A DNA stretch of 64,000 nt from Pseudomonas corrugata (GTDB lineage: Bacteria > Pseudomonadota > Gammaproteobacteria > Pseudomonadales > Pseudomonadaceae), in assembly GCF_001269905.1 (NCBI RefSeq), contig NZ_LHVK01000008.1, forward strand, positions 142,525-206,524. The letters run 5' to 3'. The notes beneath the pieces are model-generated. The model did not search any database, had not been told where the DNA came from, and saw nothing but the letters and a program-made list of their open reading frames with translations. This document shows, piece after piece, positions 37,131 through 46,377 of the stretch. Both the position numbers and the translations under genes were made by a program. Numbering within the stretch: the first letter of the stretch is position 1; each line of letters starts with the position of its first letter.

Positions 37131-37865
37131 ATGCACTATCGACTGACGCTCTGCTTATGTTTGCTCTTGGCCTTGACCAGCCTGCACAGTCACGCCGAGG
37201 GGATCGAAGTCGTCACCGAAGACTCGCTGTACGCGTATCTGCGCGACGGCAAACTCGTCGGGCCGGGCACCCGCGTCGTCGAGCAAACCCTGGATAAAGC
37301 CGGGCTGACCGACCACCATATCCTGCTGTACCCCTGGGCCCGGGCTTACGATAAGGCCCTGCATGAGCCCAATGTACTGATCTATCCCATGGACCGCACG
37401 GTGTTGCGGGAGCCGTTGTTCAAGTGGGTGGGCGAACTGGAGCGGGTGACCATCAAACTCTACAAGCTGCGCGAGCGCCACGACATTACCCTGAGCAATC
37501 TCGAGGATGCCAAGCTCTACACCGTGGGCGTGGTACGCAACGATTCCAAGCAGTTGCTCATGCAACAACAGGGATTTACCCGGTTGGTGGTATCGGCGGA
37601 TCGTCGCGATAACTTCCAGAAACTGCTCCACCGTCAGGTCCAGCTCTTGCCAATGCCGGAGAACGCGGCACGGATCATCTGCGACGAAGAGCATGTGGCG
37701 TTCGCCGACCTGGAGGAGGTCTACTCCTTCGATGAACGCCCTGCCAGGGTCTTCATGGCCTTCAGTCTGAGCACGCCGGATGAGATCGTCGCCCGGGCGC
37801 AGCGCGCTTTCGAGCAGCTCGAGGCTTCGGGCGAAGTGGCGCGGATCATGCGGGAAGAGCGTTAA
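37131..37865 (+). CDS. Second orphan periplasmic solute-binding protein
   Basis: A 244-residue SBP_bac_3-like protein with a signal peptide (cut after HSHA). It is homologous to the protein at 35003, sharing the PWARAY...AL...NVLIY pattern followed by REPLFKWVGEL. It lacks transport partners and is the last gene of the binding protein-cyclase-binding protein operon (15 bp after the cyclase stop). The mature domain is a little shorter and its N-terminal ligand loop (EDSLYAYLRDGKLVG) differs, so the two may bind different ligands or compete. Confidence 0.85.
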   Translation: MHYRLTLCLCLLLALTSLHSHAEGIEVVTEDSLYAYLRDGKLVGPGTRVVEQTLDKAGLTDHHILLYPWARAYDKALHEPNVLIYPMDRTVLREPLFKWVGELERVTIKLYKLRERHDITLSNLEDAKLYTVGVVRNDSKQLLMQQQGFTRLVVSADRRDNFQKLLHRQVQLLPMPENAARIICDEEHVAFADLEEVYSFDERPARVFMAFSLSTPDEIVARAQRAFEQLEASGEVARIMREER

Positions 37866-37867
37866 AG

Positions 37868-37960
37868 CATTGTGGGAAGCCTGCGCGCGAAAGCGATGGG
37901 GCTGCTGACCTCGATACTGAGTGTTCCGCCGTTATCGCGAGCAGGCTCCCACAGGCACTT
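37868..37960. repeat. REP pair
   Basis: Two inverted REP elements (GTGGGAAGCCTGCGCGCGAA and TATCGCGAGCAGGCTCCCAC) just after the binding-protein operon. Probable transcript-end element before hscC. Confidence 0.75.
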
Positions 37961-38088
37961 GGCTTGGCTGACATCAGGCAAGCCTGGCATGGCAAAGGTT
38001 TCCACCCTTTCGCCGATACAGGTCTGATAGGCTAGCCGGCTCGCACGCAACGCCATCGAGAATCAACGACTAAGGAGAGTTGACGGAC

Positions 38089-39795
38089 ATGATTGTCGGC
38101 ATTGACCTGGGCACCACCCATAGCCTGATCGCGGCATGGCGCGATGGCGCCGCGCAGCTGGTACCCAATGCACTTGGCGAGTGGCTGACCCCCAGCGTGG
38201 CGGGCCTGGACGACGAAGGTCGGATGATGGTCGGGCGCGCGGCGCTGGAACGTCTGCAAACCCATCCACAGCTCACGACTTCGCTATTCAAACGCTACAT
38301 GGGCAGCGCCCGACTTACCACGCTCGGCAACCGCCAGTTCCGCGCCGAGGAACTGTCGGCCATGGTCCTGCGCAGTCTGCGCGAGGATGCCGAACGACAT
38401 TTCGGCGAGCCGGTCGAGGAAGCCGTCATCAGCGTTCCGGCCTATTTCAACGATGCCCAGCGCAAAGCCACGCGTATCGCCGGTGAGCTGGCCGGGCTCA
38501 AGGTCGAACGACTCATCAACGAACCCACGGCCGCCGCTCTCGCCTATGGGTTGCACCAGCGCGACAACGCCAGCACGTTTCTGGTGTTCGACCTCGGCGG
38601 CGGGACCTTCGACGTGTCCATACTGGAGCTGTTCGAAGGTGTGATGGAGGTACGGGCCAGTGCCGGCGACAACTACCTTGGCGGGGAAGACTTCGACACA
38701 CTGCTGCTCCAGGCTTTCGTGGCCGCCCAGGCTGGCTCCGCCGCAGGCCCGTTGCCCCTGGACGACACACAGCTGTTCGGCCGCTTGCGCCGTGAAGCCG
38801 AACGCGTGCGCAAAGCCCTCGGGAATGAGCCGAGCGCCACGTTCTCGGCACGCCAGGGCGAGGACGAATGGCGTCACGAATACACCCAGGCGGCAATGGC
38901 TGAACTTTACGCCCCGCTGCTCACCCGACTTCGCGCCCCCATCGAAACGGCCCTGCGCGATGCACGTATCCGCGCCAGTGAGCTGGACGAAGTCTTGTTG
39001 GTGGGAGGCACCACCCGCATGCCTCTGATTCGCAAACTGACGGCCGGCCTGTTCGGGCGTTTCCCATCGATCCAGCTCAACCCCGACGAAGCAGTGGCGT
39101 TGGGCGCCGCCGTGCAGGCTGGACTGAAAAGCCGTGATGCGGCGCTCGAAGAAGTGGTGCTCACGGATGTCTGCCCGTATTCGATGGGTATCGAGATTTC
39201 GGTCGAGTACGGCAACAAACTCGAAACCGGCCACTACCTGCCAATCATCGAGCGCAATTGCGTGGTACCGGTGAGCAAGGTCAAGCGCGTGGTGACCTTG
39301 CGTGACCAGCAGAAAGTGGTCCTGTTGAAGGTCTATCAGGGCGAAAGCCGCCAGGTCAGCGAAAACATTCTCCTCGGTGAACTGGAAATACCCGTGCCGC
39401 CCATGCCAGCGGGGGAAGTGAGTATCGACGTGCGCTTCACTTATGACACCAACGGCCTGCTGGAAGCCGATGCGCTGACCGTCCAGACCGGAGAACGGCG
39501 CAATCTGGTGATCGCCAACAACGCCGGCGTACTCGACGAGGAAGAGATCGCCCAGCGCCTCAAGACCCTCGAATCACTGAAGATCCATCCCCGTGACGAG
39601 CAGCCCAACACCTTGTTGATCGCCCGGCTGGAACGTCTTTACCAGGAAAGCCGTGGCGAATTGCGCCATCGGGTCGATGACCTGGCCACGCGTTTTGCGC
39701 AGATGCTCGACACCCAGGAACTGCACGACATCCGCGCGCTACGGATGCAGATCACCGAGCAGCTCGAAGCGTTGGAGCAGGATGTCTGGCGATGA
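38089..39795 (+). CDS. hscC: Hsp70-family chaperone HscC
   Basis: A 568-residue short Hsp70. Phosphate-1 loop [14 protein letters not shown], phosphate-2 [15 protein letters not shown], adenosine motif [17 protein letters not shown], then a substrate-binding domain and a truncated helical lid. The length and sequence match HscC rather than DnaK (about 640). ATG at 38089 is placed 11 nt after AAGGAG; a TTG at 38080 would sit too close. It overlaps its J-partner gene by 4 bp. HscC is a specialised, dispensable chaperone that works with J-proteins of the DjlB/DjlC type. Confidence 0.93.
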   Translation: MIVGIDLGTTHSLIAAWRDGAAQLVPNALGEWLTPSVAGLDDEGRMMVGRAALERLQTHPQLTTSLFKRYMGSARLTTLGNRQFRAEELSAMVLRSLREDAERHFGEPVEEAVISVPAYFNDAQRKATRIAGELAGLKVERLINEPTAAALAYGLHQRDNASTFLVFDLGGGTFDVSILELFEGVMEVRASAGDNYLGGEDFDTLLLQAFVAAQAGSAAGPLPLDDTQLFGRLRREAERVRKALGNEPSATFSARQGEDEWRHEYTQAAMAELYAPLLTRLRAPIETALRDARIRASELDEVLLVGGTTRMPLIRKLTAGLFGRFPSIQLNPDEAVALGAAVQAGLKSRDAALEEVVLTDVCPYSMGIEISVEYGNKLETGHYLPIIERNCVVPVSKVKRVVTLRDQQKVVLLKVYQGESRQVSENILLGELEIPVPPMPAGEVSIDVRFTYDTNGLLEADALTVQTGERRNLVIANNAGVLDEEEIAQRLKTLESLKIHPRDEQPNTLLIARLERLYQESRGELRHRVDDLATRFAQMLDTQELHDIRALRMQITEQLEALEQDVWR

Positions 39796-41447
39796 GCTGT
39801 TGGGAAGTATTGGGTCTGCCAGCGGATGCCGACAAGCGCAGCGTCAAGCGCCAGTATGCAAGCCTGCTCAAACGCCATCGGCCTGACGAAGACCCCGAGG
39901 GCTTCCAGCGGCTGCGTGAGGCTTACGAACAGGCGCTGGAGTGGAGCGAATGGCGGCAGCAAGAGGACGTGGTAGTCGAGCCGCTGCCTGCGCCCATTGA
40001 CCTGTTCCTTGCGCAGCCGCTTGAATCACAAGCCCCCTCCCCAGCCCAGCGCTTGGCTGTTCAATGCCTGGAAGCGATCACGGCGAACAACCTCGCCGAT
40101 CGCCTGGCCCAGGCTCGCCTTTACGGATGCGCGCGAGAATTCGAACACGGCCTGCTGCACCATTGCCTGATCGACGAGGACAATTACGCTCTCGCCGAGG
40201 CCGCCATTGAACAGCTGCACTGGCTGACGCCTTGGCAACACGAGGACCTGCCTCGTGCAACCCTCGAGCAACTGCGCGGCAAACTCATGGAGCTGGCCGA
40301 GGCTCGCCTGAATGCAGCTTGCGCTGACACCGGACGCTTCCTCGAACTGGCCCGGGAACTGGCTGCCAGCCCGTGGCTGCAAGGGTTGGATGCGCGCCAA
40401 TGGTTGAATCAGAGCCTGGCCATCGCACTCCTGCAAGCACCAGGCTGGTCGGAACAATTGTTCGACGCCATCTGTGCGCAGCAGGGCTGGAAGCAGACCG
40501 GCCACCACAGCCTCTGCCCCGAGCCGTGGTGGAGTCAACTTCTGGCTCGCAGCCATTGCCACACGTTTGTCCAGCAACAGAACCGTCTCACTCAACTATT
40601 CGACAGCAGTGAGTCTCAAGCAGCGCGCATGCTGTTTGGAGCCTTCGACGAGGACGCCCGGATACGCTTGAGCCTGACGTTCAGCGATGCCGATTGGGAG
40701 GCTTGCGAAGCGTTATATCGCACTATTGAGCTTCGCTACCCACAATTGCTGTACCAGATGCCGCAACTGGCACCGGACAACTGGCGACCGCGGCGTCGGC
40801 GACCACCGGTCCTGGCCGTGCCGCTGGCGATCCTCAGCGCGTCCGCTTGTATGAGCTGGTTCCTGGAATATCGCCTGGGTGGCTCGTTCTATACCAGCGT
40901 GGTCGACATGCTCCTTCGCGCGCTGTCGCTCGGCATCATCGCCTGGGGACTCCATGCCGTCTGCAAACCGCTGAGCCGTATCGCCTGGCGTCTGGACCAA
41001 AAGCTTCATGCACGCCTGGGGCACTGGCTGAGCCTGCGACGCCCTGCCCCGCTACCGATCCGCGAGAGCCTATGGGTCGCGCTGCTGGGCGGAGTCATTT
41101 ACCTGGCCGGAGGTATTCTCGGGGCAGTAACGTATTTCAACAGCCTCGCCGTATTGGCGGTCCTGAGCGGGAAAGCGTTCTCCGAACGCTGCGCGTCCCT
41201 TCTCTCCCGCGTTTATGAGCGCGTGCCCGGGGACATACTTGTCGGTTTCCTCCTCGGCATCCTGGTCCCCCTTGTTCTGCTGGGCAACGTCCTGGCCGGC
41301 AATGCATCCCTCGCCGCGAATGAAGGCCTGCAGGCCTGGCCGCAGCGAACCTGCGCCGCCCGCCAGCAAACGGCCTCCCCCTGCCCATCCCAACTGTCCG
41401 CCGACCAGTGGCATGTGCCCAACGCGACCAAGGCAGGCCAGCCATGA
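39792..41447 (+). CDS. Membrane-anchored J-domain co-chaperone (DjlC-like)
   Basis: A 551-residue protein. The N-terminal J domain (residues 1-50) reads [20 protein letters not shown]...[23 protein letters not shown], with HRPD in place of the universal HPD, as in HscC-partner J-proteins. A long helical middle follows, then four or more membrane segments in the last third (from [20 protein letters not shown]). It is coupled by ATGA overlaps to hscC upstream and to the DUF3829-like gene downstream, so all three act together, probably recruiting HscC to the membrane. Confidence 0.87.
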   Translation: MSCWEVLGLPADADKRSVKRQYASLLKRHRPDEDPEGFQRLREAYEQALEWSEWRQQEDVVVEPLPAPIDLFLAQPLESQAPSPAQRLAVQCLEAITANNLADRLAQARLYGCAREFEHGLLHHCLIDEDNYALAEAAIEQLHWLTPWQHEDLPRATLEQLRGKLMELAEARLNAACADTGRFLELARELAASPWLQGLDARQWLNQSLAIALLQAPGWSEQLFDAICAQQGWKQTGHHSLCPEPWWSQLLARSHCHTFVQQQNRLTQLFDSSESQAARMLFGAFDEDARIRLSLTFSDADWEACEALYRTIELRYPQLLYQMPQLAPDNWRPRRRRPPVLAVPLAILSASACMSWFLEYRLGGSFYTSVVDMLLRALSLGIIAWGLHAVCKPLSRIAWRLDQKLHARLGHWLSLRRPAPLPIRESLWVALLGGVIYLAGGILGAVTYFNSLAVLAVLSGKAFSERCASLLSRVYERVPGDILVGFLLGILVPLVLLGNVLAGNASLAANEGLQAWPQRTCAARQQTASPCPSQLSADQWHVPNATKAGQP

Positions 41448-42394
41448 TCAGCGGCCGCGCGTTCGCAACCGCCGTGCTCGTGTTGTTGGGCTTGAGCTGG
41501 CTGGTCCAACAGATAGACCCGGTGCGTATCGACTATGGGACCCGCTTGCGCTGGCAGGAGGTAGAGCAGATAAACACCTGCCTGGTAGAAGGCGCAGACC
41601 TGCTGGAACAGCGCTATACCGACTACCGCAACCTCGTTGCCCAGTCCCAGGAAACGAATGGGCGCTGGAGGAGCTTTGCCGGTTTCGGCATGGGCTCGGG
41701 CGACGTTATTACCCCCAAGGGAGCGCAACCATCGCCATGCTATCGGTGGTTCGGCGGTGGCGAACCGGGCAGCTTGCAATACCTTGCCAAGAACTACCTC
41801 GGGGCATATGACTACCTGCGCCCGAACGCCGAGGCTGCCGAACGATGGCTTGCGACTCGGGCACAAGACAGGCCTCCCTTCGAGCCCATCGGACGGGCCC
41901 TGGCGCTGCATTTGCAGGACGCACGCGACCAGGCGATACCTTTGCGCCAAGCCCTGGAGCAACCGCAGATACTGATTCGCGAAGAGCAATTGGCATCCAT
42001 CGAAGAGCGCCTGGGACATGACCAGCATTGGTACACGCTGCGCTTCATGATCAGCGCACGCCAAACCATCAATGCCCTCGACGCAATGAGCAACGGCGCC
42101 TCACTGACGCCTCAACAGTTGCTGAACCTGCATCAATCCCTGGCAACCCGTTGGGCGGATGCAGATAACTTCGTACGGGCGCTTCCCCGTTTACGCTCTG
42201 CTGATGGCGGCCCGCCGGTGTGGAGCAAGATCAGTCTGACGGGCGAGGAATGGCTCGCCTCTCTCAATCGCCTGCAACAACACTGGGCTTCTGGAGCCGA
42301 CGCGGCGGAGCTGAATCAGGACCTGGCGGCGGCCCGGGCCGGTTACGACGAGTTGCAGTCGCGGTACAACTTGGCGGTAGCGAAGCAGTATTGA
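41444..42394 (+). CDS. DUF3829-like membrane-anchored protein
   Basis: A 316-residue protein with one N-terminal signal/anchor (AFATAVLVLLGLSWLV) and an all-helical exported domain, resembling the YiiG/DUF3829 family. Third gene of the hscC operon with a 4-bp overlap. The function is unknown. Its coupling to HscC and the J-protein suggests it is a client or an envelope partner of that system. Confidence 0.7.
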   Translation: MISGRAFATAVLVLLGLSWLVQQIDPVRIDYGTRLRWQEVEQINTCLVEGADLLEQRYTDYRNLVAQSQETNGRWRSFAGFGMGSGDVITPKGAQPSPCYRWFGGGEPGSLQYLAKNYLGAYDYLRPNAEAAERWLATRAQDRPPFEPIGRALALHLQDARDQAIPLRQALEQPQILIREEQLASIEERLGHDQHWYTLRFMISARQTINALDAMSNGASLTPQQLLNLHQSLATRWADADNFVRALPRLRSADGGPPVWSKISLTGEEWLASLNRLQQHWASGADAAELNQDLAAARAGYDELQSRYNLAVAKQY

Positions 42395-42533
42395 TTGACG
42401 GGTCTGGCTATCCGGTGCGTAGCAGTCCTGTGTTTTCAGGGCGGCTATACAGCCTTGAGCAAATACGGCTAGGCGAGCACCTATCGGCATAACCGATCCT
42501 GTCGTCCAACGTCCTTCCAGGAGCCTGTACCCG

Positions 42534-43403
42534 GTGCCCGCCAAATCGACCAATGCTGCCTACATAAAGCGCTTCAACAGCGTACTCGCCTACATCGACG
42601 CCAACCTCGAAGGCGACCTGTCGGTGAATACGCTGAGCCAAGTGGCGAACTTCTCGGCGTTTCACTTCCACCGGCAGTTCACCGCATACATGGGTTTGCC
42701 TGTCGCACGGTACGTGCAACTGATGCGTCTGCGGCAGGCGGCCAATCGCCTGGCGTCGCGTGCAGATTATGCGGTACTGGAGGCAGCCCTCGATGCCGGT
42801 TTCGAAAGCCCCGAAGCGTTCAGCAGGGCCTTCAGGCGGGCCTTCGGCGTGGCGCCGAGTACGTTTCGGCAGCAACCGAGCTGGCAGGTCTGGAATGCGG
42901 CGTTTGAAATTCCCCACTTTTCCAGGAGCGTCATCATGCAACTTCAGATCGTGGATTTTCCCGAAGTCAGGGTCGCCACACTCGAGCATCGCGGCCCGGC
43001 ACAGCATCTGGATGAAAGCGTGCGTCATTTCATCCAGTGGCGCATGCAAAGCGGACAATCGCCGGTGGCAACGAGTCGCACCTTCGGCATCCCCTTCAAT
43101 AACCCCGATACCACACCGCCAGAGGCGTTTCGCTTCGCCATTTGCGGTGAGATACACCAGGCTGTCACACCTAACACCTTCGGCGTACGGGAATCCCTCA
43201 TCGCCGGCGGCCGCTGCGCCGTGGTGCGACACGTGGGCTCGACAGACCTCATCAGCGAAAGCATCTACCCGATCTACCGCGACTGGCTTCCGAACAGCGC
43301 AGAAGAGCTTCGTGACCAGCCGCTGTTCTTCCACTACCTGAGCGTGTACCCAGAGACACCGAAGGACCAGTGGCAGACGGATATTTATGTGCCGTTGCAG
43401 TAG
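42534..43403 (+). CDS. AraC-family regulator with GyrI-like ligand domain
   Basis: A 289-residue regulator. The N-terminal AraC DNA-binding domain has two helix-turn-helix units (NTLSQVANFSAFHFHRQFTA and ALDAGFESPEAFSRAFRRAFG). The C-terminal half (from about residue 130, LQIVDFPEVRVATLEHRGPA) is a GyrI/SoxS-effector-like domain that binds small, often cationic, molecules. This is the Rob/SoxS-like layout of multidrug regulators. Start is GTG at 42534 with AGGAG about 10 nt upstream. No obvious target gene is adjacent. Confidence 0.88.
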   Translation: MPAKSTNAAYIKRFNSVLAYIDANLEGDLSVNTLSQVANFSAFHFHRQFTAYMGLPVARYVQLMRLRQAANRLASRADYAVLEAALDAGFESPEAFSRAFRRAFGVAPSTFRQQPSWQVWNAAFEIPHFSRSVIMQLQIVDFPEVRVATLEHRGPAQHLDESVRHFIQWRMQSGQSPVATSRTFGIPFNNPDTTPPEAFRFAICGEIHQAVTPNTFGVRESLIAGGRCAVVRHVGSTDLISESIYPIYRDWLPNSAEELRDQPLFFHYLSVYPETPKDQWQTDIYVPLQ

Positions 43404-43504
43404 GTTTTTTTGGGATGTAACGATTGGTTTTCGGCCTGTCGGCAAACAGCCCGGTGGTGAGTCGCGTTCTGCATGTCACATTCAAAATAGATGCAGGTTG
43501 AACC

Positions 43505-43742
43505 ACCGCTATCGCGAGCGGGCTCGCTCCCACAGTGGATTCGGGGTGTACGCAGCCTTTTGCAAGTGCCACCAACCCCTGTGGGAGCCGGGCTTGCCCG
43601 CGATGGCGGTGGCACAGTCAACATCTGCGTGACAGACACTCCGCTTTCGCGAGCAAGCCCGCTCCCACACTGGATTTGGGGTTGTACTCTGCCTTTGCAA
43701 ACGCCACCAGCCCCTGTGGGAGCTGGGCTTGCCCGCGATAAC
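43505..43742. repeat. REP cluster inserted at a SUKH gene remnant
   Basis: Four REP palindromes in alternating orientation fill this interval. The last one joins directly onto the remains of a SUKH-domain gene at about 43742, so the repeat marks the truncation point. Confidence 0.85.
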
Positions 43743-43895
43743 ATCGTATTCCACGCTGGCGCCGTTGCAGATCTTGAGAAACTGCCGGTAGTCTTCCGGC
43801 AGGCGGGCACCAAGGCTGGTTTCCAGTTGCGCGATGGCAAGGTCCGTGGCGCCGGCACGGGTTCGTTCGAGGATCAATCCATGATATTCAATCAT
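43740..43895 (-). pseudogene. SMI1/KNR4 (SUKH) gene remnant, truncated at a REP cluster
   Basis: From an ATG at 43895 about 50 residues read as the N-terminal part of a SUKH domain (IAQLETSLGARLPEDYRQFL, then KICNGASVEYDV). The frame then runs into REP sequence (IAGKPSSHRG...) and ends at 43509 with repeat-derived residues. A full SUKH domain is about 120-140 residues, so this is a broken gene. SUKH proteins are often immunity proteins for polymorphic toxins; no toxin is left here. Confidence 0.75.
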
Positions 43896-43954
43896 TGGGT
43901 TTCACAAGCGCATGACGTGGAGGCTGTACTCGACCAGTAGCCTCTACGGCTAAT

Positions 43955-43987
43955 TTGAGTGAACGAATCAGCCACGCAGGCCACTAG
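43955..43987. repeat. 33-bp dispersed repeat, copy 2
   Basis: It matches 23237-23269 at 30 of 33 positions and overlaps the stop codon of the HigA-type antitoxin gene (43984). In both copies it lies at the 3' end of a minus-strand gene. Confidence 0.6.
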
Positions 43988-44619
43988 CCCTTGACCGGGT
44001 CCTTACCGGTCGGTTTACGCTTCCTGGGAGCCGCCACCTTGTATTCACTGGTACCGGCCTCCGTTGCCAGATGCGCGACCAGAGGCTCGTTGTGAAGACT
44101 GTACTTCACGGGCTTCCTGGTCGCAGGGCGAGCGGTTTCAATAGGAGTCGCCTTCGCCGGGGCTGCCACCAGGAAAGCACCCGGTTCCATCGCAAACCGC
44201 TGCGCCAGCGCATACGCCATCTTGTGACTGATGGGCCGATCCCCGCTCAATACCTTGGACACCGCCGTCTTGTCGCCAATCTCGGGGAGGTCCGAGCCCG
44301 TGAGCCCGAGCGTCTCCATCAGGTCCCTGATCAATTGCACCGGCGTGCATGTCGCTTCAAAAGCAGCAGTGGCTTCGCGAAACTGGTCGGAGTCACGCTG
44401 GTAGGCCAGTATTTCGTCTTCGAGTTCGACGAGGATTTTCTCCTCGACCTTGCTCAGCTCACGACCGTCGGTGAGTTCGTCAAGCAGGCCGGTCGCACGC
44501 TCATAGTCGGCGGGCGTCTTGATGCCATGCACGAACTCACCGCGCAGACGCTCCAGCACCGCGTGTAGCTCGCCAAGCGTTGCGATCACGGTCTGAAAGT
44601 CATTCCTGACTGCGCTCAT
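43984..44619 (-). CDS. higA: HigA-like antitoxin with extended basic tail
   Basis: A 211-residue antitoxin-type protein. The helix-turn-helix is in the middle (QLIRDLMETLGLTGSDLPEI and KTAVSKVLSGDRPISHKMAY), the HigA/Xre pattern. The N-terminal 90 residues form a helical toxin-binding part. The C-terminus adds about 60 residues ending in a Lys/Arg/Pro-rich tail (VAAPRKRKPTGKDPVKG), longer than usual. It overlaps the toxin gene by 4 bp (ATGA) and follows it, the higBA order. It should neutralise HigB and repress the shared promoter. Confidence 0.83.
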   Translation of the reverse strand: MSAVRNDFQTVIATLGELHAVLERLRGEFVHGIKTPADYERATGLLDELTDGRELSKVEEKILVELEDEILAYQRDSDQFREATAAFEATCTPVQLIRDLMETLGLTGSDLPEIGDKTAVSKVLSGDRPISHKMAYALAQRFAMEPGAFLVAAPAKATPIETARPATRKPVKYSLHNEPLVAHLATEAGTSEYKVAAPRKRKPTGKDPVKG

Positions 44620-44948
44620 CGTTTTACTCCTTTGTTTCTTGCATACCAGACGTTGGCAACGTCGTAATCGGCATGTGTGCAGATGTGTTTGACGTAGAAT
44701 TTCTGTCGGATGTAGTGGACACCCCCTATCACCCTGAGATTGTTGCCACCTACGTCAATCACGACCCAATTCGCCGTGGCCCTCGGCTTGAACAGATCGA
44801 TACCGTGGGTACCGAACAGTTTTTGCAGGTCCGCGAATGCTGTCGGACGGGCCATCTTCAACATGCGTTGGCATCGATCGAGCCCGGCCTTGTCGTTCGG
44901 GTACAGAATGGCAGCGGCGTCAAAACGTGATGGCTTGAGTATGTCCAT
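44616..44948 (-). CDS. higB: HigB-type mRNA interferase toxin
   Basis: A 110-residue HigB_toxin-family protein. Key segments are WVVIDVGGNNLRVIGGVHY and KFYVKHICTHADYDVANVWY, with the conserved HADYD near the C-terminus. Toxins of this family cleave mRNA on the ribosome. It is the first gene of the pair, overlapping the antitoxin by 4 bp, and lies 77 bp from the xylR stop. Confidence 0.88.
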   Translation of the reverse strand: MDILKPSRFDAAAILYPNDKAGLDRCQRMLKMARPTAFADLQKLFGTHGIDLFKPRATANWVVIDVGGNNLRVIGGVHYIRQKFYVKHICTHADYDVANVWYARNKGVKR

Positions 44949-45025
44949 AGGCTTCCCTGTCCCTGAGTCGGATGCTACTCCAGTTGTGTTTTTTCACAAC
45001 CGGAATTTTTCGGCAATGGTGACGT

Positions 45026-46225
45026 TCAAAGAGCGCTCCCTGGAGAACGGTCGCGTTCGTGCTGCTGATACTGCCTGGGTGTGCACCCAAACTCCCGACG
45101 AAATACTGTGTGCAGATATTGCGCCGACTTGAAGCCGCAATTGCGGGCAATGTCTGCGATTGCCAAATCCGTCCTCTCCAACCCGCTGGCAGCCGCAGCC
45201 AACCTGAACCGCAAGATCTCATCATGCACGCTGCACCCCCGCTCCTTGCGGAAATGCGCTTCCAGCGACGACCGCGACACCCCGACATACCCCGCCACCT
45301 GCGCGGTCTTGATGCCCTGGCAAGCGTACTGGCGGATGAACAGCAGCGCCTGCATGACGTAGGGGTTACCCAATGGTTGATGCAGGCTGGAGGCCTGCAC
45401 GTTGATTGCCTCGGGAGGTATCAATATCTGCGTGCCCGTGGACGGCATTCCGTGCAGCATCTGGTGAAGCAGGCGTGCGGCCGTGCGGCCCATGGTTTCA
45501 GTGCCTTGGATCACTGAGCTCAGGGGTACTCGGGTCAGGCTGCGGGTCAGTGGGTCGTTGTCGATGCCGATCAGCGCCACCTGCTCCGGCACCGCGATGC
45601 CCGCGGTCAGGCAGGCTTGCAGCAGTTGTCGGGCACGGGCATCGCTGACGGCGATGATGCCGATGGGTTTGGGCAGGCTTTGCAGCCAGGCGATCTGCTG
45701 TTCGACGGCACTGTCCCAAAGTGGCGCGCTGGTGCCCATGCCGCGATAGATCTCCGCCGGCACGCCATCTCGCTGCACCAGTGAACGGAAGGCTTTCTCC
45801 CGCTCCTGAGCCCAACGATTGGCTTGTGCTTCGGGCAGGCTGAAGCAGGCAAAGCGCGTGAGGCCGGCTTCGATCAAGTGCTCGTAGGCCAACTTCATCA
45901 GCGCGAAATTGTCGGTGGCGACATAGGGAATGCCCTTGGGATAGGCACGCTCATCCTGGTAGGAACCGCCCACCGCCACCACCGGCAAACGGATCCCGGC
46001 CAGCGCCTCGCCAATCAGCGGATCATCGAAGTCGGCGATGATCCCATCACCCTGCCAGCGTTCGATCCCTTTCAGCCGACACAGGAAATCCTCCTCGAGA
46101 AAGAGGTCCCAGGACGCGCGGGTGCTGCTCAGGTAATTGCCGATGCCGCTGATGATGCCGCGGTCGTAGATCTTGCTGCCATTGAACAACAGCGCAATGC
46201 GGTGGACGGGGGGGACGGTTTTCAT
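45026..46225 (-). CDS. xylR: Xylose operon regulator XylR (LacI-like sensor, AraC-type DNA binding)
   Basis: A 399-residue regulator: the N-terminal part is a periplasmic-binding/LacI-type ligand domain ([36 protein letters not shown]) and the C-terminus an AraC helix-turn-helix pair ([20 protein letters not shown] and [20 protein letters not shown]). It binds D-xylose and activates xylA/xylFGH. The ATG at 46225 is chosen over a GTG at 46234 because AGGGTG lies just upstream. It is divergent from xylA, sharing a 152 bp control region. Confidence 0.92.
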   Translation of the reverse strand: MKTVPPVHRIALLFNGSKIYDRGIISGIGNYLSSTRASWDLFLEEDFLCRLKGIERWQGDGIIADFDDPLIGEALAGIRLPVVAVGGSYQDERAYPKGIPYVATDNFALMKLAYEHLIEAGLTRFACFSLPEAQANRWAQEREKAFRSLVQRDGVPAEIYRGMGTSAPLWDSAVEQQIAWLQSLPKPIGIIAVSDARARQLLQACLTAGIAVPEQVALIGIDNDPLTRSLTRVPLSSVIQGTETMGRTAARLLHQMLHGMPSTGTQILIPPEAINVQASSLHQPLGNPYVMQALLFIRQYACQGIKTAQVAGYVGVSRSSLEAHFRKERGCSVHDEILRFRLAAAASGLERTDLAIADIARNCGFKSAQYLHTVFRREFGCTPRQYQQHERDRSPGSAL

Positions 46226-46301
46226 TGTTTTCACCCTGGGCCGGTGAACACAGACTAGGCGCGCGCCCCTCGAAGCTCAATACAAAATCGAACTACCTGC
46301 T

Positions 46302-46323
46302 GGTGATTTTCATAATCATCACC
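46302..46323. promoter_or_regulatory. Inverted repeat in xylR-xylA control region (candidate XylR site)
   Basis: GGTGAT-N10-ATCACC lies between the divergent xylR and xylA genes. It is the only clear dyad I see in the region and is a candidate XylR operator. Confidence 0.4.
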
Positions 46324-46355
46324 CACAGGGCCGGCGTTAGTATCGAGACACCGCC

Positions 46356-46367
46356 AAGAATAAAAAG
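46356..46367 (+). promoter_or_regulatory. A-rich ARN repeat at xylA ribosome site (candidate Hfq/Crc site)
   Basis: Four successive A-R-N triplets (AAG AAT AAA AAG) end at the Shine-Dalgarno of xylA. In pseudomonads Hfq with Crc binds such A-rich leaders to block translation when preferred carbon is present. Confidence 0.5.
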
Positions 46368-46377
46368 GATATCGCCC

